The translations under genes were made by a program, and so were the position numbers. This document shows positions 1 to 7,815 of a DNA stretch of 64,000 nucleotides, piece after piece. Every line of letters begins with the position of its first letter. Position 1 is the stretch's first letter. The notes below the pieces were generated by a model. That model was not told where the DNA came from. It ran no database searches and saw nothing but the letters and a program-made list of their open reading frames with translations. The stretch is from Tautonia marina (GTDB taxonomy: Bacteria > Planctomycetota > Planctomycetia > Isosphaerales > Isosphaeraceae): contig NZ_WEZF01000003.1 of the NCBI RefSeq assembly GCF_009177065.1, positions 124,001-188,000 of the forward strand, in the 5' to 3' direction.

Positions 1-1
1 T

Positions 2-907
2 CCGGTGGAAGGAATGGTCATCGAACCATTCCAGCCAACCGTGGAGGGTGGCCGGGTTTATGGTCGAGGATCGTGCGACGTGAAGGGGGGCCTCGCGGCC
101 ATGCTGGCGGCGTTCGCTCGACTGGTCAAAGATCAGCCGAAGGGAGCCGCTCGGGTGCTGTTGGCCTGTACCGTCGACGAGGAGTACACGCACACCGGTT
201 CCTCAGCACTGGCCTCCCAGCGTCTTCCCGTTGATCTGGCGATTGTGGCCGAGCCGACCATGCTCGAAGTCGTCACGGCCCACAAGGGAGCCGTTCGCTG
301 GAAAGTTCTGACGGAAGGCGTTGCCTGCCATAGCTCTCGGCCTCGTGACGGCGTAAACGCCATCTATCGGATGGCTCACGTACTCAACGCCATCCAGAAG
401 TATGCCGATCGTCTCCAGGACTCGACACCCGACCCGCTCCTTGGACCACCAACGCTCTCGGTTGGTCGAATTGAAGGGGGGCAGAGCGTCAACGTCGTTC
501 CGGACTTTTGCGCCATCGACCTCGATCGACGCGTCATACCTGGGGAAGATGTTGATGGAGTCCGCCAGGCACTCCGCGAGGCACTTCAATGCGAGCTTGG
601 CGATTCGGTGCCATTTTCCTTCAGTGAACCCTGGGTCCGCATGCCTTCGCTCGGCCCCGATCGGGCATCGTCCTGGGTCGAACCGGTGCGAGAGGCCATC
701 GGCACGGTCCTGGGACAACGTCCTCCCATTTCCGCAGTCCCATACGGGACTGATGCCGGACCGCTTTCAGCCTCTGGAATCCCATCGCTGGTTCTCGGCC
801 CAGGCGACATTGCCCAGGCCCATACCAAGGACGAGTGGATTGCGGTCGATCAACTGGAGAAGGCCGTCGAGGTCTATTACGCGCTCGCCTGCAACCTGGG
901 TTCGTGA
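2..907 (+). CDS. M20 family metallopeptidase (ArgE/DapE-like), 5' end cut by window edge
   Basis: The reading frame is open to the left edge, so the N-terminus, including the first metal-binding histidine, is missing. What remains shows the M20 core. GRGSCDVKGG carries the bridging aspartate, and CTVDEEYTHTG carries the glutamate pair that acts as general base and metal ligand. A dimerisation lid follows from about residue 100 to 210, and near the end QAHTKDEWI carries the last metal ligand. The family hydrolyses N-acyl amino acids or dipeptides with two zinc ions, as in acetylornithine deacetylase or succinyl-diaminopimelate desuccinylase. The exact substrate cannot be told from the fragment. 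It converges on the next gene with only 15 bases between them. Confidence 0.85.
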   Translation, partial: PVEGMVIEPFQPTVEGGRVYGRGSCDVKGGLAAMLAAFARLVKDQPKGAARVLLACTVDEEYTHTGSSALASQRLPVDLAIVAEPTMLEVVTAHKGAVRWKVLTEGVACHSSRPRDGVNAIYRMAHVLNAIQKYADRLQDSTPDPLLGPPTLSVGRIEGGQSVNVVPDFCAIDLDRRVIPGEDVDGVRQALREALQCELGDSVPFSFSEPWVRMPSLGPDRASSWVEPVREAIGTVLGQRPPISAVPYGTDAGPLSASGIPSLVLGPGDIAQAHTKDEWIAVDQLEKAVEVYYALACNLGS

Positions 908-922
908 AGGAACGCCGAGGAA

Positions 923-1507
923 TCAGGGAAAGACTCTTGGATCGAGCAGTTCACGCTCGATCCGGTTCAAGATGCGCTGTTCGAGCGCGAAGTCTCGACC
1001 CTCGGGAATCCATCCGAGAGGAGGGGCAATCGGGCCCACGACCTCTCGTGATCGATTGATCTGAAAATCTTGGGGGAAGGCGGCCATCCCGCCGTTCTGC
1101 CGCTCCGGCCGATCAAGAAATTCAAGCTCCTTCCAAACCTCAACGTTGATTGCGAATCCTTCCGCAACCGGCTCAACGGTCGCAATCGCAAACCTACGAT
1201 AGGTTTGTAGGGTCGCTTCCAGCCGTTGCCTGAGTCCGATCGAGTCACCACGCCAGGGCTCGACGATGGTCGCAGCCGTTTCCGGATAGGTCGAGATTCT
1301 CCGGGCCAGCCGGTTCTCCTCATCGATCTCGAAATCCTCGTCCAGCGCATGGACTGTCGCATCCCACGCGGCGTCGAAGCTGGTCGTCTGGATGATCAAC
1401 GGATTGGGCAGCACAGCCTGATTCCGGACCGTCGCGCAGCCGGTTAGGCCCGCCGGAAGGATCAGCGCTGCGAAGAGCGCAGCCGAGAGGGGCCTGGGTC
1501 GTTTCAT
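923..1507 (-). CDS. Putative lipoprotein, unknown function
   Basis: This 194-residue protein begins MKRPRPL, has a hydrophobic stretch and then a lipobox, LTGC, at about residues 20-23, so it is probably a lipid-anchored envelope protein. Its mature part is mixed alpha/beta and begins with a segment (SFDAAWDATVHALDE) like those that open many small conserved lipoproteins. I recognise no catalytic motif. An in-frame start nine codons upstream is possible, but the Lys/Arg-rich MKRPR start gives a normal signal peptide. The gene is convergent with the M20 peptidase and divergent from the GGDEF-like gene. Confidence 0.7.
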   Translation of the reverse strand: MKRPRPLSAALFAALILPAGLTGCATVRNQAVLPNPLIIQTTSFDAAWDATVHALDEDFEIDEENRLARRISTYPETAATIVEPWRGDSIGLRQRLEATLQTYRRFAIATVEPVAEGFAINVEVWKELEFLDRPERQNGGMAAFPQDFQINRSREVVGPIAPPLGWIPEGRDFALEQRILNRIERELLDPRVFP

Positions 1508-1791
1508 GACAATCCTCTGCTCGACCTCGACCAACGATCGCGGCCCAGATTCGAAGGCAGGTCTTGCAGAGAAGCGGGGCCGAAGATCCGATCGGATAGG
1601 ACGCTCGGACAGGCGATCTCCGGTCCAGAAGCCTGTGCTCTGTTCCGGAGCGGGTCGGTATGGTGCCCCGATCGTGAGATCCTGACAAGACCAAGTTGCT
1701 CGAAGCCGAACCGTGACCTACGGTCCTCTTGGAGTACGGTCCGGTTCACCTCGATCGCGCGAATGATCCGAGGATTCGGAGCAAAGCCCCC

Positions 1792-2796
1792 ATGCGAGCG
1801 ACGATCAACACCTCAACGATCATGACCCAGCTTCCGGAATCGAGCGAACCCAAACCCAAGCCGTTTCGTCATCGTTGGGCCGAGTTGTTGGGCCTGGCGA
1901 CCCGTTCCAGTCTGGTCCTCCCCCGATTTCTGGAAGCGGTTGGCGCATCGACCCAACGTGATGAGGTTCACACGCTCCTGCTCCGATCGGCTCAGGCGCT
2001 GACCGGAGCCCCTCGGGTCGAGATCCGTCCGGTTGGAGGCCCCAACCGCGTGCTGCAGAGTCGATCTCTGTTTGGGCAAGCGTCGGAATCTCCCCTTCAG
2101 TTCCCGATCCGCTATCGAAGTGACCTCCTTGGAACCCTTCTCGTCTCACCGTTCCAGGGGCGCCGGATCCCCTCCTCGGTGCGAACCGATCTCGAATCGC
2201 TCTGTGCCATCGCGGCGATCGGCGACCGCCTGCTCGGTCGCGAGCGGCATCTCCGCCTCTCAATTCCGGCTGATCCTGGCCTCGTCTTGCATCCGAACAT
2301 CTTTCTTCTCCCCCATTTGCGACAACTGGTCCTCCTGGCGCGGCGTCGACGAGAACCACTAGGGGTGCTTGCGATCGGACTTCCTGACCAGCTCGACGAG
2401 TCAGGCTCCGCATCACAATCCATCCCGGATACTGCGTCCGATCGAATCCTCCATGCGGTGATGGGAACCCTTCGAGAAAGCGATCTCGTCGTTCAGCATG
2501 ACGAACGGACACTCATCGCCGTGCTACCGAATGCATCCACCGATAACACCACCGTCATTGCCGAAACCGTGGCTCGATCGATTCTGGAGGTGACCGACTG
2601 GGACGAATTCACTCGGGTCGCGATCGGAGCAGCGTGTTCTCCGGACGACGCCCGAGAGGCTGATGTCCTGCTCGATGTCGTCATGGACGCGCTCCGACGA
2701 GCCCGTGAGGAGGGTCTCGGTCAGATTGTGATCGCTGACCGAGACGCGTTTATTCCGAGGGTCGTCGAGGAAGTCCGGACAAGTGTTGCAAGCTAA
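1792..2796 (+). CDS. GAF-like sensor with degenerate GGDEF domain
   Basis: The protein has 334 residues. Residues from about 35 to 150 look like a GAF-type sensory domain (RFLEAVGASTQRDEVHTLLLRSAQALTG is a typical opening of such domains, paraphrased here only by position). Residues from about 175 to 320 follow the layout of a GGDEF domain: LGVLAIGL, then RESDLVVQHDERTLIAVLPN, then a final segment ending in IVIADRD. The signature GGDEF itself is replaced by HDERT, so diguanylate cyclase activity is unlikely. It may bind a ligand or act as a protein-interaction module. The ATG at 1792 is preferred over the upstream frame start at 1729. The gene ends 19 bases before the convergent pyruvate kinase gene. 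Confidence 0.7.
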   Translation: MRATINTSTIMTQLPESSEPKPKPFRHRWAELLGLATRSSLVLPRFLEAVGASTQRDEVHTLLLRSAQALTGAPRVEIRPVGGPNRVLQSRSLFGQASESPLQFPIRYRSDLLGTLLVSPFQGRRIPSSVRTDLESLCAIAAIGDRLLGRERHLRLSIPADPGLVLHPNIFLLPHLRQLVLLARRRREPLGVLAIGLPDQLDESGSASQSIPDTASDRILHAVMGTLRESDLVVQHDERTLIAVLPNASTDNTTVIAETVARSILEVTDWDEFTRVAIGAACSPDDAREADVLLDVVMDALRRAREEGLGQIVIADRDAFIPRVVEEVRTSVAS

Positions 2797-2815
2797 GGAA
2801 CACACTCCGGCTCGA

Positions 2816-4279
2816 TTAAGACAAGGGTTCCATCTCGCGAATGACCATCGTGTTGTGAGTCGGCTGATCGGGGAAAAACCCGCGAAGAACCACCACACGA
2901 TCTCCTGAACCGACCACTCCGTGTTTGCCTGCCCATGTCACCGCATGCTCGACCGCCTGGTCGAGGTCGGAAATGGGTGCAGGAATCGTCCTCGGAACCA
3001 CCCCCCAGAGCAGACTGAGTTGCCGAGCGACCTGCTCGGTCTGACCCAGCGCGATCGTCGGAGTTCGGTTGCGTTGCATCGAGACCACGAGTGCCGATCG
3101 GCCAGACCGGGTCGCGACGACGAGCAGTGCGGCATTCAGTTTTCTGCAGGCTAGACTCGCAGCCTCGACAACTGCCTCGGTGATCGGAGACACCCAGCCC
3201 ACCTCTCGTCCCATCGCGCGGCCCTCAAAGGACCGTGAGACGATCTCGGATCGTTCCGCCTCAGCCAGAATGCGGCTCATGGTTCGAACCGCCTCAACGG
3301 GAAAGTCCCCGATCGCGGTTTCTCCAGACAGCATGACGGCATCGGAACCGTCGATTACGGCATTGAAGACGTCACTGGCCTCGGCTCGGGTGGGGCGGCC
3401 AGACCGTTCCATACTGGTGAGCATCTGTGTCGCAATGATGACCGGAACGCCGGCCGAGTGAGCCTCCTTGACAATCCGCTTCTGGATTGCCGGAACCTGG
3501 GCGACATCCACCTCAACTCCCAGGTCCCCTCGCGCCACCATGACCACGTCGCTCAACGCAAGGATGGTGGTCAGATCGTCAACGGCCTGTGGTTTTTCGA
3601 TCTTCGCGACCACCTTGGCTCGAATCTGCCGTTGGTCGAGTTCGTGACGCAACCGAGCCAAATCGGCTCCCGAGCGGACAAAGGAGAGCGCGATGAAATC
3701 CACCTCATGTTCCGCAGCCCAGTCGAGATCTCTCAGATCTTTCTCGGTCAGCGAAGGTAAACTCAAGCCGGTCCCGGGAACATTGATTCCCTGCCGCGAT
3801 CGGATCACTCCCGGCAGCCAGACGCGGAGCCGGGCCAGACCCGGTGCCGTTTCGATCACCTCCATCCCCACGGTGCCATCGGCGAACAAAACTGAATCGC
3901 CGATCGTAAGATCTTCGGGTAACTCGTTATACGTGCTCGTCAGTTCACGCGCTGTGCCCGTGGGAGTTTGAGTGAGCGTGTAAATCTCGTCGGTCTGACA
4001 GGCAAGCATTCCCTCCGGAAGCTCTCCGAGTCGGATCTTTGGACCACAGAGGTCCATCAGAACACCAACGACTCGATCGCGTTCCAAGCCGATTCGACGA
4101 ATCATTGCGAGCGTGTTCGAATGTTCTTCATGCGTTCCATGAGAAAAGTTCAAACGAAACACATCCACTCCCGCGTCGAGCAGTCGAGCGAGCATTTCAG
4201 GACTGCTTGTGGCAGGTCCAAGCGTCGCCACAATCTTGGTTTTGACACCAGCCAGGGGTTCTTCGGGATTAATCAGCAC
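2816..4279 (-). CDS. pyk: Pyruvate kinase
   Basis: Pyruvate kinase converts phosphoenolpyruvate and ADP to pyruvate and ATP at the end of glycolysis. The 487-residue protein shows the full barrel: KTKIVATLGPATSS and RLNFSHG at the N-terminus, LMDLCGPKIR, DIDFIALSFVRS-type segments, KIEKPQAVDDL with the catalytic lysine, VMVARGDLGVEV, and the active-site ATQMLTSM segment followed by RPTRAEASDV. The C-terminal regulatory domain is present. I place the start at GTG 4279 because GAGGTGA lies just upstream at a good distance; an in-frame TTG at 4303 would add eight residues. It is transcribed away from the GTPase module across a 379-base gap. Confidence 0.95.
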   Translation of the reverse strand: MLINPEEPLAGVKTKIVATLGPATSSPEMLARLLDAGVDVFRLNFSHGTHEEHSNTLAMIRRIGLERDRVVGVLMDLCGPKIRLGELPEGMLACQTDEIYTLTQTPTGTARELTSTYNELPEDLTIGDSVLFADGTVGMEVIETAPGLARLRVWLPGVIRSRQGINVPGTGLSLPSLTEKDLRDLDWAAEHEVDFIALSFVRSGADLARLRHELDQRQIRAKVVAKIEKPQAVDDLTTILALSDVVMVARGDLGVEVDVAQVPAIQKRIVKEAHSAGVPVIIATQMLTSMERSGRPTRAEASDVFNAVIDGSDAVMLSGETAIGDFPVEAVRTMSRILAEAERSEIVSRSFEGRAMGREVGWVSPITEAVVEAASLACRKLNAALLVVATRSGRSALVVSMQRNRTPTIALGQTEQVARQLSLLWGVVPRTIPAPISDLDQAVEHAVTWAGKHGVVGSGDRVVVLRGFFPDQPTHNTMVIREMEPLS

Positions 4280-4658
4280 GGAATCACCTCGAAGTTTGAG
4301 CAATGGACGGACCGTACCGACGAATGTCTCTCCAAGATCATTCGAGGATGCAGGCCTCTCGCTTTTGCTTGCGAAGTGTAAGGCAACGCCCCCTCGCTCG
4401 TCGAAAGAATAACGGTCCTGTGCAACTTAACGATCGCGCCTGAGCGACCATCCCGTTCCCAGGCGCTCTTTCCGGAAAGCTCCAATTGACGGCTACACTT
4501 CTCCAGGGAACACTGGCGATTCTTGCAATCGGCAAGATGCGAACGAGACAGAACCGAGGAGATCGGCATTTGATTCGCATCCCATTGGCGGAGTACCACT
4601 TGGATCGACGGGCTGCCGAACGATCCGGCGGAACCCCGGAGATCGAGGCGATTAGACC
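4280..4658. other. Divergent intergenic region between pyk and the 658-residue protein
   Basis: This gap of 379 bases must carry promoters in both directions. On the plus strand TTGACG at 4486-4491 is a good -35 match, but the hexamer 17 bases later (AACACT) matches the -10 consensus only in part. I found no convincing promoter for pyk on the minus strand and no coding signal or repeat. Confidence 0.3.
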
Positions 4659-6635
4659 ATGAAGCGGATCATTGCCATCGCTGCGTTGCTCGGATCGCTC
4701 GGCGTGCTGCTGAAGTTCGGGACGAAACGTCCAGACCTTCCAGTTCGAGCGTTTGAATCTGCTTCGCGATCCGAACCCGCCGCTGAAACAGCGGACGCTG
4801 AACGCGCTCGTACCGAGGCACGGATCCGCAACGCCTATCCCGACCATCCGGAACTTGTGGAACGAGTTCTGGAGCGATTCGGCCGCAACGCAATTGCGAT
4901 CGAACGAACCGATGGACTTCGGGGCTTGCAACTGCTCGACCAGCTCGACCTCGAAGCGATTTATCTGTACGAACATGCTTCCGAGGATTTTCGTCGCCTC
5001 GCCACGCTCGTGGACGATGAAGCCGCGGCAGATCTGTTGCTTAACTGGCGAGAGTACTTCGGCCTGAAGCGTTCCGACTCGACCGACCGACGGGTTCTAA
5101 TCACATCCATCTCGCGTCTCAATGGTCGGCAACGTCGCGCCGCGGCCTCCTTCCCTTCTGCGTTGCCCCTGATTCTGAGTGATCCAATCGGAGTCACTCA
5201 ACTGATCGAGCGTTGGGAGCACGAGCCTGACCGCCTCGGACAATTGATGTCGGTCTTGATGTGCCTGGATCTCTCCGAGGGCTCTCCAGACCTGAAAGCC
5301 GCGGTTCGAACGATCGACATTTACGGCGACCTCGCGCTCGATGCCTTTCGGCTGCAAGGTCTCGACGGCTTTGCCACGGTGCATCGTTTTGGTGCGATTC
5401 TCCTGGTTCTCAGAGATGCGATCCCCCTGGATCATGCCTTGATCGTGCTTCGAGTCAATGAAGCGTACGTCGTCGATCGCCTCCGGAGTCGATCTCCTGA
5501 GATGGTTGCGTCCGAGTTGCGTCATGCGGCAGCCTTGAACCTGATTCCCGAGGTCGGAGGGAGTCCCGAGGGCCTGCGCTTGATCGCCGAACATGGTGTC
5601 GAGGCGGAACGAGCCCTCCGCCGAGTCGGCCCCGACGCGGCCTCGGTGGTGTACGACTATTCCAGCAACCACGTTGATCAGGAACGGGCAGTCGCCGCCA
5701 TCTCCGAGCACGGCGCCGCGGCGCTGGCGATGTTGACGAAATACGATGATCATGAGGGATTTCGAGAAATTCTTCGCCGCGACGGCCCGGCTGTGATCCC
5801 ACCGATCGCCTCGGCAGACGCCTCTCCCGAGTTCCTCGCCGAACTGAAGGCAAAACAAGAACGATCGACATTGGAAAACGTGGCCTATGCCATGACGAAA
5901 TTTTCGGGAGAGAGTGGCCAGCAGGCCATCGAGATGATCCGACGTGATGGAATTGGCCGGATCGAGTCGCTCGGATCGACGGAAACCGCCTACTACGAGT
6001 TCCTTCCGCTTTACGATCTCCTTCACCTCGGAGACGTCATGCGCAAGGGCTACTCTCCCACCCGGGGAGAATATGCCTGGGCGGTGGTTGATGCCGGGTT
6101 CATCATTGCGGATGTCCTGTTCCTGACGACCTTGCAGCCCCAAGGTGCCGTTGCCTCGGAAATCGCTCGCTCGGAAGTCAAATCCGCAGCCAAGGGAGCC
6201 ATTCGAGGAGCGGGTCGAATCGCCAGTGAGGAAACGGCGGAACTTGCCAGTCGAATCGCCGTTCGGCGCACGGCCATGGAATCGACCGACGCCACCGCTC
6301 GAGCGGCTCGATGGTGGGTGGTCCGATCCGCTGGCGGCCTCTTCGAGACGCTCAAGAAGACGCCCGCGGCCCTCGCCCGCCTCGATCTGCGCGAAGCGAC
6401 CGAAATGGCCCGACCGTTCTGTGCCAGATCCGGACTACGGCTCTCCACATGGGCTCCGATGCGATTTCTCAAACAAGGCGAACTGCTGATTCGTCGCATA
6501 CCGCCCAGGAAGGGCTTCAAATATCTCGCGATCGAAGCCACTCAGGCAGGGGTCGGGGTCGCTGCCATCCATAAGATGGAAGAACACCTTTCCTCAAGCC
6601 GACCGCTTCCAGAACGATCCACTGCCGGTTTCTGA
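4659..6635 (+). CDS. Membrane-anchored helical-repeat protein, GTPase-module partner, unknown function
   Basis: The 658-residue protein begins with a hydrophobic segment (residues 4-21) behind two basic residues, which fits a signal anchor. From about residue 40 to 430 it consists of loosely repeated amphipathic helices with recurring Gly-Ala or Gly-Val units, for example HGVEAERALRRVG and HGAAALAMLTKY, like HEAT/Armadillo-type solenoids. A second hydrophobic stretch (AVVDAGFIIADVLFLTTL) lies near residues 470-490, followed by a basic, alanine-rich tail. No enzymatic motif is visible. A YPD-containing repeat segment near residue 65 resembles one in the next gene. With that gene and the GTPase downstream on the same strand, it is probably part of one functional module. 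Confidence 0.7.
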   Translation: MKRIIAIAALLGSLGVLLKFGTKRPDLPVRAFESASRSEPAAETADAERARTEARIRNAYPDHPELVERVLERFGRNAIAIERTDGLRGLQLLDQLDLEAIYLYEHASEDFRRLATLVDDEAAADLLLNWREYFGLKRSDSTDRRVLITSISRLNGRQRRAAASFPSALPLILSDPIGVTQLIERWEHEPDRLGQLMSVLMCLDLSEGSPDLKAAVRTIDIYGDLALDAFRLQGLDGFATVHRFGAILLVLRDAIPLDHALIVLRVNEAYVVDRLRSRSPEMVASELRHAAALNLIPEVGGSPEGLRLIAEHGVEAERALRRVGPDAASVVYDYSSNHVDQERAVAAISEHGAAALAMLTKYDDHEGFREILRRDGPAVIPPIASADASPEFLAELKAKQERSTLENVAYAMTKFSGESGQQAIEMIRRDGIGRIESLGSTETAYYEFLPLYDLLHLGDVMRKGYSPTRGEYAWAVVDAGFIIADVLFLTTLQPQGAVASEIARSEVKSAAKGAIRGAGRIASEETAELASRIAVRRTAMESTDATARAARWWVVRSAGGLFETLKKTPAALARLDLREATEMARPFCARSGLRLSTWAPMRFLKQGELLIRRIPPRKGFKYLAIEATQAGVGVAAIHKMEEHLSSSRPLPERSTAGF

Positions 6636-6765
6636 CCGCATCCCCATCCGTCGAACCACAGGCGTTCTGAACGACCAAAGCGTAGGAGTGTCATTGCACC
6701 ACCAGGATTGATCGAGCGGGTGGCCGGTCCCGCGTGGTGCTCGACAAGATGAAGGATACGAACCC

Positions 6766-7707
6766 ATGCGATGGCGATTCCCAGTTCGACCGGCAACCGC
6801 AAGTCTGGCCCTCCTGTGCCTGCTGGCCGCTCCCCAAGCGGCAATGGCAAACAAAATCGGCTGGATGGACGACGTGGTTCGCAGGGTCGTGAAATCCACA
6901 GACCCTGAGCTCGCCCAGTCGGGTCGGATCTCGGGCCGGTTCTTTGACGAGGTCGCTGGCGAGAATCTTTCCACCCTCGCTCGCCGATCCGATACGATCG
7001 CCCACGCGGGACGACCGATCAACGAGGCGACCGAAACCGCCCTCGAGCTGCGTTTTGCCCGGATGCTCGACACCTCCGATCCCGAGTTCCTGCGCACCTT
7101 CCGCGCTCTTGAGCCAGCCGAAAAACGCCTGGTCCTTCGCATGGGAGAGGCCGCCGAGCGGATCGCCCGACGCTATCCCGATCAGGCCGACGTGATGATC
7201 CGGCGGCTCGGGGTTGACGGAATGACAGCCGTTCGGGTCTATGGGGATGACGTGGCCGAGGTGATTGCTCGAGAAGGTCCCGAGGCGATCAACGTGCTTC
7301 GCCGTTCAGGGCGTCCCGGCTGGAACTTCTATGTCGGACCAGTTTTGCAACACAAGCGAAAACTCGCGGCCGCAGGTGTTCTTGCGCTCTTCCTGGCCAA
7401 CCCGGAAAAGTTCGTCGATTCGGCAGGTCGAATCACCGAGTTCGCCGTTTCAAAGTTCGCCGAGGCCGGAATTGATCTGGCCGGGGCGGTCGGGGCGGGG
7501 GCTGCTCGTGGTCTGGAACACTCACTGGCCGATCGACTGGGATTGTCCAGTTTGGGTGGCCCAGTCTTTCGGTGGGCGCTCTTGATCGGAGCCGGGATTG
7601 TTGCGGTCCTGGCCATTCTGGTCATCGTGGGATTGCCCGTACGGTATCTGACTGCTCCATTTCGATTTGTCGGACGCGGTCTTCGGGCGACCGTTCGGTC
7701 ATCCTGA
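6766..7707 (+). CDS. Secreted or membrane helical-repeat protein, GTPase-module partner, unknown function
   Basis: The 313-residue protein has a signal peptide (residues 1-29, ending in APQAAMA), a helical region with repeats such as LGVDGMTAVRVYGDDVAEVI, a probable membrane segment near residues 200-215 (LAAAGVLALFLA) and a strong one near 265-290 (LLIGAGIVAVLAILVIVGL) followed by a basic tail. This suggests a helical domain outside the membrane and a short cytoplasmic end. The segment RIARRYPDQADVMIRRLG resembles RIRNAYPDHPELVERVLERFG in the upstream protein, so the two may be related. I do not recognise a characterised family. It lies 130 bases after its neighbour and about 108 before the GTPase gene. 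Confidence 0.7.
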   Translation: MRWRFPVRPATASLALLCLLAAPQAAMANKIGWMDDVVRRVVKSTDPELAQSGRISGRFFDEVAGENLSTLARRSDTIAHAGRPINEATETALELRFARMLDTSDPEFLRTFRALEPAEKRLVLRMGEAAERIARRYPDQADVMIRRLGVDGMTAVRVYGDDVAEVIAREGPEAINVLRRSGRPGWNFYVGPVLQHKRKLAAAGVLALFLANPEKFVDSAGRITEFAVSKFAEAGIDLAGAVGAGAARGLEHSLADRLGLSSLGGPVFRWALLIGAGIVAVLAILVIVGLPVRYLTAPFRFVGRGLRATVRSS

Positions 7708-7744
7708 TCTGCAGGGGAGCCGTTCCCTCTGATCCCGCAGATCA
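7705..7744. repeat. Inverted repeat between the membrane protein and the GTPase gene
   Basis: TGATCTGC at 7705-7712 is complementary to GCAGATCA at 7737-7744, and an inner AGGGGA/TCCCT pair can extend the hairpin. No T-run follows, so it is not a classical terminator. It may lower read-through or stabilise the transcript end between the two genes. Confidence 0.35.
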
Positions 7745-7815
7745 CAAAAGAACGGCTTCCTGCTCTCCCCGAACGCCCCTGAACTCCTGTCGCCTCGAAC
7801 CCCAGCTTGCATGGC

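Noticed and set aside
5097-6143. Minus-strand frame of 348 codons inside the helical-repeat protein gene
   Set aside because: It is a shadow of the plus-strand gene, with no domain or ribosome binding site, and the plus-strand product has a sensible signal anchor and repeats.
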